Position numbers and translations under genes: made by a program. A stretch of 64,000 bases of DNA from positions 16,941,167 to 17,005,166 of the forward strand of contig CM034236.1 in the NCBI GenBank assembly GCA_019916065.1, read 5' to 3'. Below, in pieces: positions 37,426-47,060 of the stretch. How positions within the stretch are numbered: position 1 is the stretch's first letter; every line of letters begins with the position of its first letter. Source of the DNA: Vitellaria paradoxa (taxonomy: Eukaryota; Streptophyta; Magnoliopsida; Ericales; Sapotaceae). The notes below the pieces were generated by a model. That model was not told the DNA's origin, made no database searches, and saw nothing but the letters and a program-made list of their open reading frames with translations.

Positions 37426-37689
37426 GCCCCTTTGGGGGTGGCCGAGTGGAAGTCGAGCTCGCCTTAGAGCTTGGACCTCTCGAGGTTCCGGGTTCGACTC
37501 CCCCACAGGGGGGTGGGTTACCGCTGTAATGGCGGGTGCCTAATGGCCTCCTCTCGGTCGTGCCGGTCAGCCAGGGCTTGCCTAGGCTGGTTAACTCTCC
37601 AGGAGCCTTTGCCGGCTAGGGTCCTGGAGCGTGCTTCGCCCTGTGCGCACCCCAGTACGGGGTAGCGGCTGCGGACTTCCACGTACCAG
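37426..37689 (+). mobile_element. tRNA-derived SINE, 264 bp
   Basis: A GC-rich island in AT-rich DNA, flanked on both sides by a perfect 18-bp direct repeat AAGTTTTTATTTAGTTCG (37408-37425 and 37690-37707). Near its left end it has an RNA polymerase III A box TGGCCGAGTGG (37439-37449) and a B box GGTTCGACTCC (37491-37501), spaced as in a tRNA with a long variable arm (Leu/Ser type). The long target duplication shows LINE-mediated insertion. Unusually, it ends CTTCCACGTACCAG with no poly(A) or T-run tail. Open frames inside it are incidental. The homologous site in copy 1 (about 8330) lacks it. Confidence 0.85.
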
Positions 37690-38098
37690 AAGTTTTTATT
37701 TAGTTCGTGAAAGACGATCTGTTGGGAACCAATTTTAGTTTGGTCAGTAAAAAGTTTATCTTTCTTTAAAAAAAAAAAACAAATTCCCGATGTGGCGCTG
37801 TGTTCGTCGTTGGCAAAGCGTTGTTGTGCCACTAATATATATATATATATATATATGGTAAGTAAAAGTAAAAAAAAATGGTAAAAAAATGTTTATTAGG
37901 TATATGTCACGTATGATAAGTAAAATTAATGAAATTAATCATCAATTTGATATATATAGACATACGAATTAAAATTTAAAGTAAAAAATTATACTATTTA
38001 ATAGTCATATTTTTAAGTATTATTTAGTTACGTTTCATAATCTATTGAATTAATTACCAACCATAAAATGTATTTTTTTTTCAAATTAATTCGAGCAA

Positions 38099-38274
38099 TG
38101 TGATTCTAAATGCCTTACATGCCCTCTAGTTGGTATTTATCCAGTGGCGAAGGCACATGGTGTCCAGTGTAGGCAAAGGCCTACACTGTGACTCTAAATG
38201 CCTTACATGCCCTCTAGTTGGTATTTACCCAGTGGCGAAGGCACATGGTGTCCAATGTAGGCGAAGGCCTACGC
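38099..38274. repeat. 88-bp tandem duplication spanning the hAT left end
   Basis: The unit from 38099 (TGTGATTCTAAATGCC...) recurs at 38187 and includes CCCTCTAGTTGGTATTTA plus the start of the hAT element (CAGTGGCGAAGGCACATGG). Because it contains the insertion junction, the duplication occurred after the hAT insertion. It leaves a spare copy of the hAT end. Confidence 0.85.
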
Positions 38275-38705
38275 TGAAACTGTTTTAAAAAAAAATTATT
38301 TGATATAAAAAAATTATAAATATTTATAAAAAATTTTTAGATGCATTTGGAGGCATATCTTTTAGTATCTTTTAGTAATTTTTGGTATCTTTACCAAAAA
38401 ATGTTTAGTATTTCTTTGACAATTTTTGGGTGCTTGGTAAAATTTTTGACAACTTTTAGCAATTTTGGTAACTTTTGGCAACTTTTAGTAATTTTTGATA
38501 ATTTTTAGCAACTTTTGTCTGTTTAGTAAAAATTTTGGTAACTTTTGAATAGAGCAAATTATTGTAATAGAGTAAAAAAATGGTAATGTATTTCATATCA
38601 ATGTATAGTATTTTATATTTTATCGTATTTTATATATTTATTTAGAATTTAAAATTTTACATGTGATTTGACTTACGCTGACTCAAATTCCTACATACGT
38701 CACTG
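38230..38705. mobile_element. Non-autonomous hAT element, 476 bp
   Basis: Ends are CAGTGGCGAAGG on the left and CTACATACGTCACTG on the right (CAGTGACGTATG on the minus strand), imperfect hAT-type terminal inverted repeats. The 8-bp duplication TATTTACC is perfect (38222-38229 and 38706-38713). The unoccupied site is preserved in DEFL block 1, where TATTTACC occurs once (about 8820-8827) with the same flanks. The interior is AT-rich with repeated AACTTTTRGCAA words and encodes nothing. Confidence 0.9.
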
Positions 38706-38713
38706 TATTTACC

Positions 38714-38723
38714 TATATAAATA
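38714..38723 (+). promoter_or_regulatory. TATA box of DEFL gene 2
   Basis: TATATAAATA, 71 bp upstream of the start codon, immediately right of the hAT target duplication. It corresponds to the TATA box at 8828. Confidence 0.55.
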
Positions 38724-38784
38724 TACACAGATATGTATGTACATGACTACCACCATCGATAGTACTTTCAAGGAAGCAAAAGAA

Positions 38785-39153
38785 ATGAATACCGGATCTC
38801 TCTTCCTTCTTGTTAAGAAGTTGATAATGGCAATGGTAGTCGTAGCACTACTGTTGTCAGTTGGCGGTAAGTTCAATAATCAAAATAGTTGCATATTTTT
38901 TTCGTTTTTTTCATTTTTTACTTTCTTTTTTTCTTTTTTTTTCTTTTTTAAATCATGCACATGACATTTGCAGTTCCTGTGTATTTCGTAACTTGCAGGA
39001 GAAGCAAAGGATCATGGCGGCAAATCACCTACAGAAACATTATGTACAGAAAAATCATGTACAGAAGTAAACTGTAATGATTTTTGCAAGTTCTTTAAAC
39101 ACAAGTACGGCTACTGTTCTTCACCAGATAACAAGTGTTGTTGTGTAGATTAA
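38785..39153 (+). CDS. Defensin-like secreted cysteine-rich peptide, gene 2
   Basis: Two exons, 38785-38866 and 38999-39153, are separated by a 132-bp GTAAG...CTTGCAG phase-1 intron at exactly the position used in gene 1. The product is 78 residues. The signal peptide region is close to that of gene 1 (about 23 of the first 30 residues identical), while the mature part has diverged outside the cysteines. Cysteines lie at residues 43, 48, 53, 57, 67, 74, 75 and 76, pattern C-x4-C-x4-C-x3-C-x9-C-x6-CCC, again a cysteine-stabilised alpha-beta arrangement with GYC before the last cluster. Compared with gene 1 it has about nine extra residues before the first cysteine, including a TE-rich stretch from a short internal duplication. 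It is likely secreted; the role is unknown. Splice sites, frame and stop are intact. Confidence 0.85.
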
Positions 39154-39233
39154 TCAATGGCATTTGTTCTCTGTGCAATGTAAGACGAGCATGGCTTGGC
39201 CTTGGCATCATAATAATTCCAATGAAAATCTAT

Positions 39234-39245
39234 AATAAAAATAAA
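39234..39245 (+). promoter_or_regulatory. Poly(A) signals of DEFL gene 2
   Basis: Two overlapping AATAAA words (39234 and 39240) about 80 bp after the stop, in the region homologous to the signal of gene 1. Confidence 0.5.
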
Positions 39246-40806
39246 TGTTCTCTTTTAATCCAACAAGAATGCTTTGCCTTTGTGTCTTTGTCTTTGCGTG
39301 TGTTTATATTTATTGTGGTCATGGATGGAATTTTTTTGTTCTTTTTTTTTAAATAAGAAATACAAATACAAAGAATATTTAAAGAAATAATTATAGTTTA
39401 TTATAATTTTTGATTGGAACATGAGTGTATAACTTTGAGGTTATGTGTACTCGTCAATAAAGGGCGTAGATTAATATTTCGCGAATGGGATATATATATT
39501 AAGTGTGTTTGAAGTAACAAAAAGTGAGATAAATTGAGATAAAATTAAATAATTTGTGAGTTCGTAATTTGTATAGTGAGATAAAAATGAATAATTTTTA
39601 AGAATTTTCAAAGTTTGCAGTATTTCTTAACAAACCAAATGCATTCATTGTAAATTCTTTACATATTTTAAGCTCTAATTCAAGTGTTTACAAATTCATT
39701 GAATAAATAGAGTTTTTTTATTCTTGACAAATTAAGAGTTTGATTTATTTTGACATTGAAATATGATGCTAATAATATTTGAACAGTTATTATTCAATAT
39801 AAAAAAATTGTATAAAAGCAAATTTTTAGTCACATTCTAATTAAAATTGAGAATGTTTGGAATTTTTATACCTTGTTGTAAACTTTTTTTTTTTCTCCCT
39901 AAGTTTTATATGCCTAGAGATACAAGGAATTTTAGGTCTAGATCGATCTCAAAGATTGAATCTAAATCAATTTTGAAGTTCGTTTTTTTCGAATTCACAC
40001 CAGATTAGGATTATGTCGTTTATATATAGGAATGTAATTTTTAAGGTTATAAGAGACCAAAAAAAGATTAATCCCGTTTGGTCGGTCAAAATTTATCAAA
40101 AGTTATCAAATTTTATCTATTTTTTATATTTTTTTTAATAAAATTTTAACACATATTATCTTTATATCACATCTTTATATTTTTACTGTACTTTTTTATC
40201 AACCTTTTTTCTTCAAAACAACCTCTAAGAAAACTTAGCAGTGGACAAAAACCCTCCAACCCGTTCTTGGGACTGACCAAGGGTCTCCCATATATTTTAA
40301 GGCTTGGACTTTTTTAACTTATTCTCAAAACTCCTAAACAATTACACATAAATTTTCTTAACATTTAAAATTTTAAAATACTTATTTATTTTAAAATATT
40401 ATTAATTTTAAAATATTATTAATTTCTGACTCCCTTCTATTAACTTGAATCTTAACTCGTTAAAATTTTATTGTGATGACAAATTTACCCCTAATATAAT
40501 TAATTAATTAAAAAAACCATCTCCTTCGTACTTTCTCTCTCTACTGCAAAAAATCCTCTCGCTCTCTACTGTAAACCTTTTCCCTTCTTCTTCCTCATCC
40601 TCTTTCAGTTAAAAAAAAAAAAAGGGGGTTTTTGGAAGCCGGTCACTATTTATGCACTTATAAGGATTTAAGTCATACCCAAAAAACTTGTTTGTAAATA
40701 AGTCACACTTGTAACAAAAAGACAAAAAAGGACATCACGCGTTTTTCACCACATTTCAAAACTACCAGTTTTATCCGAAAATAGTGTACACTCTCATAAC
40801 TTCCGT

Positions 40807-41050
40807 GACTTTCCATCTTCTTTACAAAGCAAGAAAAACTGATTTTTGGAAACAAAATCAAAACTATTTGGGAAAAACTTAATTTCACGACTTTCCATCT
40901 TCTTTACAAAGTAAGCAAAATTGATTTTTGAAAACAAAATCAAAACTATTTGGAAAAACCTAATTCCGCGACTTTCCATCTTCTTTACAAAGCAAGCAAA
41001 ATCGATTTTTGGAAACAAAATCAAAACTATTTGGGAAAAACCTAAATCGA
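40807..41050. repeat. 82-bp tandem repeat, three units
   Basis: Units start GACTTTCCATCTTCTTTACA at 40807, 40889 and 40970. Each contains GATTTTTGGAAACAAAATCA and ACTATTTGGGAAAAAC. Open frames through it merely repeat the unit. Confidence 0.92.
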
Positions 41051-41084
41051 TCATCATTCCTAAGTATATTTATTTTTTTTATTT

Positions 41085-42100
41085 TGAAACAGTATCGATA
41101 CTGTTTTGAAGATATCTCAAAATACTAATCAACTCCATGGATTTCTCTTGCCCAAAACTTATCATCTGCTTATAATTCATGGTGCTATTTTAAAAACAGT
41201 ACCGGTACTGTTTTGAAAACAGTACCGATAAAACAGTACCGGTACTCTTTTGAATCGGTATTGTTTTCATACTGCCTAAAAAACATCAATCGATACATAA
41301 TACAAACCAATGATACGAGCCAACATCATCATATTTTTTGAAACAGTACCGGTACTGTTTTGAAGATAGCTCAAAACGCCAATCGACCCCATGGATTTCT
41401 CTTGCCCTTAAAACTCATCATCTGCTTATAATTCATAGTGCTATTTTGAAAACAATACCAGTACTGTTTTGAAAACAGTACCGATAAAACAGTACCAGTA
41501 CTGTTTTCATATTGCCTAAAAAACATCAATCGATACATAACAAAAACCAACGATACGAGCCAACATCATCATATTTTTTGAAACAGTACCGGTACTATTT
41601 TGAAGATAACTCAAAAAGCCAATCGGCCCCATGGATTTCTCTTGCCCTTAAAACTCGTCATCCGCTTATAATTCATGGTGCTGTTTTGAAAACAGTACCG
41701 ATAAAACAGTACCGGTACTATTTTCATATTACGTAAAAAACATCAATCGATAGATAACACAAACCAACCATACGAGCCAACATCATCATATTTTTTAAAA
41801 CAGTACCGGTACTGTTTTAAAGATAGCTCAAAACGTTAATCGGCCCAATAGATTTCTCTTGCCCTTAAAACTTGTCATCCGCTTATAATTTATGGTGCTG
41901 TTTTGAAAACAGTACCAATAAAACAATACCGGTACTGTGTTGAAAACAGTACCGATAAAACAATACCGGTACTGTTTTGGACCGGTACTGTTTTCATACT
42001 GCCTAAAAAACATCAACCATATGAGCCAACATCATCATATTTTTTGAAACAGTACCGGTACTGTTTTGAAAATAACTCAAAACGCCAATCGGCAAAATCA
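41085..42100. repeat. Palindrome-based tandem array (CAGTACCGGTACTG), five units
   Basis: Units of about 219-254 bp start near 41085, 41339, 41579, 41798 and 42045. Each begins with a CAGTACCGGTACTG-type palindrome and carries one to three further copies or half copies (ACAGTACCGATAAAACAGTAC). Each also holds ATGGATTTCTCTTGCCCTTA and AAACATCAATCGATA segments. Exact 14-bp palindromes occur at 41197, 41344, 41801 and 42050, with one- or two-base variants elsewhere. Unit length varies with the number of palindromes. Open frames repeating KQYRYCFE are translations of this motif. Confidence 0.92.
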
Positions 42101-42741
42101 ATCCATGAATAAGATAGGACAAATAAGTTCTATCTTCTTAATATCTTCACGACTAAAACTGTAAATAATGAAACTGAAAATAAAGAAAGAAAAAAAAAAT
42201 GGAAGAAGCGTAATTCTTGGTAAACATATCTTCACGTTATTCCCGGAATTCCTGGAAATAACTTGTGTAACTTTGTTATAGAAATAAAGGATATTATCGG
42301 TATATTAGAAACTATATTTAAAACAAACTCGTGGGACCCACTCAAAAGTGTGACTTAAATACAAAACTTTCCACATTAATGTGACTTAAAAGCAATACTT
42401 TTTTTTGGGTGTGACTAATAGTTTTAAAAGATTACAAAGTATGACTTGGATACAATTTTCCGAAAAAAAAAAAAACCTAAAGCCCAAAAAAAATTATGCC
42501 TGAAAAAACGTTGTAACGCTCTGCCTTTCCGGCCACTCATTATTGATGTCGGCGACGTTCGGCTATTTTCCGGTGACGTTGTAACCCTTCGCCAGTGTTT
42601 GCTTGTTCTTTGCCAGAAGCACCTTGGCTTTCTCAACCAAATATAGAGAAAACCCAATCAAATCTCAAAGATCCACTTGATAGAATCCAAAGCAGAAGTA
42701 AGGAAAAGATCAGGAAGTCTATGAAAATTTTCAGGTCCTTA

Positions 42742-43711
42742 CTATTTTAGAGCACCAAAAGTGAACATCTCCATCACAAAATTGATGTTCCTGTTTGCAA
42801 TATCAACCCAAGACGTGTAGAACTTTATAATGTTTTCGTGCTTCGATGTTTTGAGCAAATGAATTTCACAGTAGAGCCTCTCAAGATCTTCAAGGCTTTG
42901 AAGAAAATCATAAAGCTTGATCTGGTTCCAAGCAACTTCCATCCCATCGAACTCATCGAATGATTTGTAACTGCATCAATCAACACAATTGGATGCTGAA
43001 TTAGAATGGTAAATCTATCTGCGGTATGCCGGAGAAACAAAGACCCAATGAAAAACCCAAAATCCTGACGTCAAAGCAGACGTTGAAATACATTTCAGAA
43101 GCTTCCAACATCGAATAAAAAAATTAAAAAAATAAATTACTAATTAAAATTAACTTTACTACAAAAGTTAAACAACATATAATGCACACAGAGAGGGAGA
43201 GGGAGAGACCATTAGGACCCAAATGGAATATAGAGTCAAATTGAAGAGGAGACAAAGAAAAGATTCAGTAAAATGCCTTGTTCAAGGACCCAGAAATCGA
43301 ATTGAACATTCTGAAGAAAGAAGAGATATTTTGGAGAGATTGGCGAGGAAAGCCAAGAAATATCACATTGTGATATCGGGCGGAGATGGGGAGGGAGAAT
43401 TGAAGGGGGAGAAAGAAAAGGCAAGAAAGTGTTAAATAGTAAATCTATCAAATGCCCCACTTTTAAGACACAAAGATCAATTTTCCAGATAAATTTGAAA
43501 TGGGCATTAAAAGAACACGTAAAAAAAAACATCGAGCTCTGAAGAACTTTAAAATGGGCATTTAACAAATCAAGTAAATGCCAATTTGAAGAAAACACTG
43601 TTGAGGGTTTGTGTAATACCTAGTAACTCCTCTGTAGTTCCCGAGCTTCACTTCGACGTACGGATCGTAGCTATAGGTGACGCCTCCCCTTAGGGGTTCT
43701 TCCGGCGACAT
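42742..43711 (-). pseudogene. WNK-type protein kinase fragment (truncated)
   Basis: The exon at 42970-42742 reads [20 protein letters not shown], then [31 protein letters not shown] and [17 protein letters not shown] before a stop. This is the N-lobe of a plant WNK kinase (family consensus FDExxGxEVAWNQVKL...LExLYSEVHLLKxLxHxNIIxFYxSWVD...EMFTSGxLR). In WNKs the lysine of subdomain II is replaced, as here (EVAWNQ). The catalytic loop and everything after it are missing. A possible upstream exon (43711-43620) encodes SYDPYVEVKLGNYRG, like the DPYVEVDPTGRYGRY start of WNKs, and joins in phase across a GT-AG intron of about 650 bp. The glycine-rich loop is absent, so no functional kinase could result. 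Confidence is high for the kinase exon, low for the upstream exon. Confidence 0.78.
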
Positions 43712-43924
43712 CTCACCAAGCTCCTGCAAAAGAACCCAGAAGCGTCGGTGGCGTCACCGATGGGAGGAGGTGCGGTGGCGGCCGTGGTAGCACCAACCTA
43801 ATCAAAAACTGCAGCAGCAATGACTTAGGAGCAACGGGAGAAAGCTGATTCTAATTCCACCGCCACCACTTCTGATTCCGCAGCAACAACAGTCTTCCGA
43901 TTCTAACTCCGCGATGGTGGCCAT

Positions 43925-46900
43925 TAGGGATGTAAATTGGGCCGACTCGGCCCAGGATTTTGGCCCCGGATTTCAGGTTGACCCGCCCCTAAGCTGACCT
44001 GCCCCTGTCGCCCCAGCCGATATTAGGGTCGGGTCGAGTCAAGGGTCACGCCACCCCGCCCCTGACCCATCCCAATCGACCAAATCTATTTTTAATATTT
44101 TTTTTATTTTTTAAAGATAATAAAATAAAAAATAAAACTCAAACAAACTCATTAAAAATTTTAAATTATTATTGATAAAAATTAAAATTTATTACACAAC
44201 AACTAATTACATAATTAACATTAAATTTAAAATTACAATTTATAAATGTAGATTTGTAAAAAAAAATAAATAAATGATAGAGTAATTAATAGGTGCATCA
44301 CTTCACATCTTATACAACCCAACTAGGTTGGCACCTATAAGAGTGACTATCATTTGTAAATATTACTCTATCTATACATGATTATTATTCATCACTAAAT
44401 CCACTAGTGTGTTTTTCTCTTTCACCTAAATACATTACATCAAAATCAAGGGCAAATTGCTCATTTTCGGCATCTTCCTGTTGTCTATTTTCTGCGAGAT
44501 ACTAATCTCGTAAACACATCAAGGCTTTTACTATTGGAGGGGCCAGTCGACTCTTGAATTGACTGATAACGCGTCCACTAGCACTAAATGCTTGCTCGAA
44601 TGCTACGGTAGAAACTGGAAATACGAGTATATCACGAGCTAAAACTGAAAGATTAGAAATTTTGATTGTTGTCCCTTCCACCAGTCTAAAAGATTGAAAT
44701 CAACTTCATTTTCTATTAGAGGTGTACCAAGATAACATTGGAGGTCGGATGAATTTGAACTTACACTTGTTGATGCATCTATCCGTTGGGATGTTATTCT
44801 TCTCCAAAGGGACGTATTGCCACCAAAGTCACGGTGAGAAGAGGACGTTGTGACTATAGTTGGTTGGACAGTTGTACGGTTGCTATCATACCGACCCAAT
44901 AGAGCTTGCATTTGCTGTTTAATTTGATTTAATTGTTCTTGGGCACTTTTATGCCCATATATCATCTCTGATAATTGAAAAAAAAAAAAGATCTTCTTCA
45001 TACCTAGGGTCTAAAATAGTAGCAATACCAAAATATATGGGAAGTGGGTTAAAATATTTATCAAAATTTTCCTTCATTACAACAACCAAAGGAGCATAAT
45101 ATTCTTGGGCACCATATTTGTTAAAAATTTCATCAATAACCCCTAATTGATAAATAACAGTAGAAGAAGTTGGATAATAAATTTCACAAAATATTTTAGT
45201 AGCAATATAAAAAACATGTAAAAAATCTTTATAAAAAATTACATTTGCCCAATCAATTGGCTCAATACTACCTAATCCAATAGCTTGATTACTTAAAATA
45301 AATAAATCAATTACTTTTTGATATTTAATAGCAACTTTTAACATTATATAGGTTGAATTCCATCTTATATTAATTTTCATTGGTAATTTTCTAGGTTTTA
45401 AACCAATTTGATTGCATATGCCAGCAAATGGACTTATTCTTTTTGGAGAGCTCATGGCACAAATTACAGCTCCTTTCATTTTTACAATAGAAGATTCATA
45501 AATGTGTAATTCATCCTTTATAATTAAATTAAGTATATGGGCACAACAACGACCACGAAATAGTGGACCATTTGCAGACAAAGCGATAGTTAAATAATTA
45601 AAACAAACATCATTATATGAAACATTGTCTAACGTAATAGAAAACATTTTTGCAGATAATTGCCACGATGCAAGTTTATGCAAAATAAGTTCCCCAACGC
45701 TGAATCTAGTGAAGGTTTGTTCAACTAATTTAAATGAAATAATGCGTTTATTTATTTTTCAATTTTCATCAGTATAATGTGCAGTTATACAAAGATATTC
45801 AATATCTTGGCAAGATTTTCACATATTAGCGGTCAAGCAAACATTTCCTTCAAAATTATTAAAATAAGTTTTTAATTCATCCTTTTTTGATTCAAAATCT
45901 CGTAAAACTTTATTTTTTGAAGTGTTTCTTGAAAATCCACGATATTGTGATGTAAAACTTTCACGAATAAATTCTTTAAAATGTCGATTTTCACTCATTG
46001 TAAAGGATTGCTCATCTTTAACAATATATCTAACTAAATTATTTTGTGTTCTTGTAAGGTCATAAGAAAAAATATTTAAATTACCCCTTTCATTATCTAA
46101 TTGAGTTTGTGTTGTACGTGAAAAATATTGATCAATTAAACTATTAATGCGAGGATCCTATTGGTGCCTTCTATTTCAATGTCTTTTTAAATGACTAGTT
46201 ACATATGTATTTCTACCATCTAATAAATCCCCACAAATAACGCATTTAGCCTTATGCATTCTATCATCACGTGGAATTCTAATAAAAAAATCCTATACTT
46301 TTGAAGTGCCACGCTGTTAGGCGTGGCGAGAAGATGATGCACCAACATCACCAGCTGTGCTAGTAGGTGTTGGTATTTGTGGCAATGCAAATTGTTCCAT
46401 TTGTTCTTGAAGGGGAAAGGATATTGAGTCTCCACCCTCCAAATCAAAAAAGTAAGTGTCCCATGGATCCATTTAGAAAAAATAATTTAATAAAAAAAAT
46501 TAAATCGTGCAAATTAAAAAAATGTATGTATGCAAATTAAAAAAATAATTAAATACTAACTTGAAATAATTTGAAGCCTTGAATCACTTGATCTTGAAAT
46601 CTTGACTTCAAATTTGATAAAATGAAATGCACTTGAGCACACTTGAGTGTTGGTAGCTTGGTAGTGTAGAAATTTGGAAAGAAATTTTGTTAATTTTTTG
46701 TGAGGGTGAGTGAATGTGAGTGTGGGGTATTTATAATGGAAGAGGGTGGGGGTTTTGTAATTTTTTGGGATTTGTCTGTAATTGAAAAAAGTGGACCTTG
46801 GGGGGGAACGGTCACTAGCACCCCAACAGCTGGCTAACATAACATAAAAAAAAAAAGACGTTCTGTGCTTGGTAGAACGGTAAAAAAAAAAAAAAAGAAA

Positions 46901-47052
46901 GAAAGAAAAGGGGCGGTGCGAGCTGGGGAGTGGGTCGGGCCGGGTCACGGGTGACCCAAGCCCTGACCCGGAGGGGAGGAGGCGGGTTGAGCTAGGGCTC
47001 GTACGGAATGCTGGGCTGGGTCTCGGGCCGACCCGACCCATTTACATCCTTA
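43925..47052 (-). mobile_element. hAT transposon, 3.13 kb, complete but inactive
   Basis: Terminal inverted repeats are TAGGGATGTAAATTGGGCC on the left, and TAAGGATGTAAATGGGTCGG on the right read on the minus strand. Both are followed by GC-rich subterminal stretches with GGGTCGGGTCG words. The 8-bp target duplication GTGGCCAT is perfect (43917-43924 and 47053-47060). The interior encodes one broken hAT transposase on the minus strand. Poly(A/T) and AT expansions have accumulated. Confidence 0.93.
44395..46472 (-). pseudogene. hAT transposase (zf-BED, RNase H-like core, dimerisation domain)
   Basis: On the minus strand from ATG 46472: an acidic N-terminus (MDPWDTYFFDLEGGD), then a BED zinc finger KAKCVICGDLLDGRNTYVTS followed by HLKRH (CxxC...HxxxxH). 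Next is the hAT core with CLTANM-stop-KSCQDIEYL, FSITLDNVSYNDV and FRGRCCAHILNLIIKDEL (the C/RCxxHxLNL block), RWNSTYIML and IATILDPRYEEDL. Last is the C-terminal dimerisation region DILVFPVSTVAFEQAFSASG and SQFKSRLAPPIVKALMCLRD, ending TSGFSDE. The longest clean stretch is 45683-44949. Several in-frame stops replace expected tryptophans. The order and length (about 690 codons) match an Ac/Tip100-like plant hAT transposase, which cuts and pastes the element. Confidence 0.92.
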
Positions 47053-47060
47053 GTGGCCAT

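Larger units (their letters stand above)
37270..40320 (+). repeat. DEFL duplication block, copy 2
   Basis: Counterpart of 8161-10080 in the same orientation. It is longer because of a 264-bp SINE, an 88-bp tandem duplication and a 476-bp hAT element in the upstream part. Similarity fades near 40310. Confidence 0.75.
40630..42465. mobile_element. Candidate inverted-repeat transposon filled with tandem repeats
   Basis: The left part (40660-40715) contains AAGTCATACCCAAAAAA and ATAAGTCACACTTG. The right part (42350-42445), read on the minus strand, contains TAGTCACACCCAAAAAAAA and TTTAAGTCACACTT in the same order. This gives inverted subterminal similarity over about 45 bp or more. Between them lie two tandem arrays. 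The outermost ends and a target duplication are not clear. It could be a Mutator-like or foldback element, or simply a satellite flanked by inverted repeats. No coding sequence is credible. Confidence 0.5.

Noticed and set aside
37426..37510. A functional tRNA-Leu or tRNA-Ser gene
   Set aside because: A and B boxes are present, but the sequence continues into a 264-bp unit with an 18-bp target duplication. It is a SINE head.
37471..37832. Two open frames over the GC-rich island
   Set aside because: They are incidental frames through the SINE; one even crosses its end into the target duplication.
41512..42112. Open frames with repeated KQYRYCFE peptides on both strands
   Set aside because: The peptides are translations of the CAGTACCGGTACTG repeat, which reads similarly on both strands because it is palindromic.
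43223..43598. Open frames on both strands over a GA-rich region
   Set aside because: Low-complexity composition within the putative intron of the WNK fragment, with no domain on either strand.
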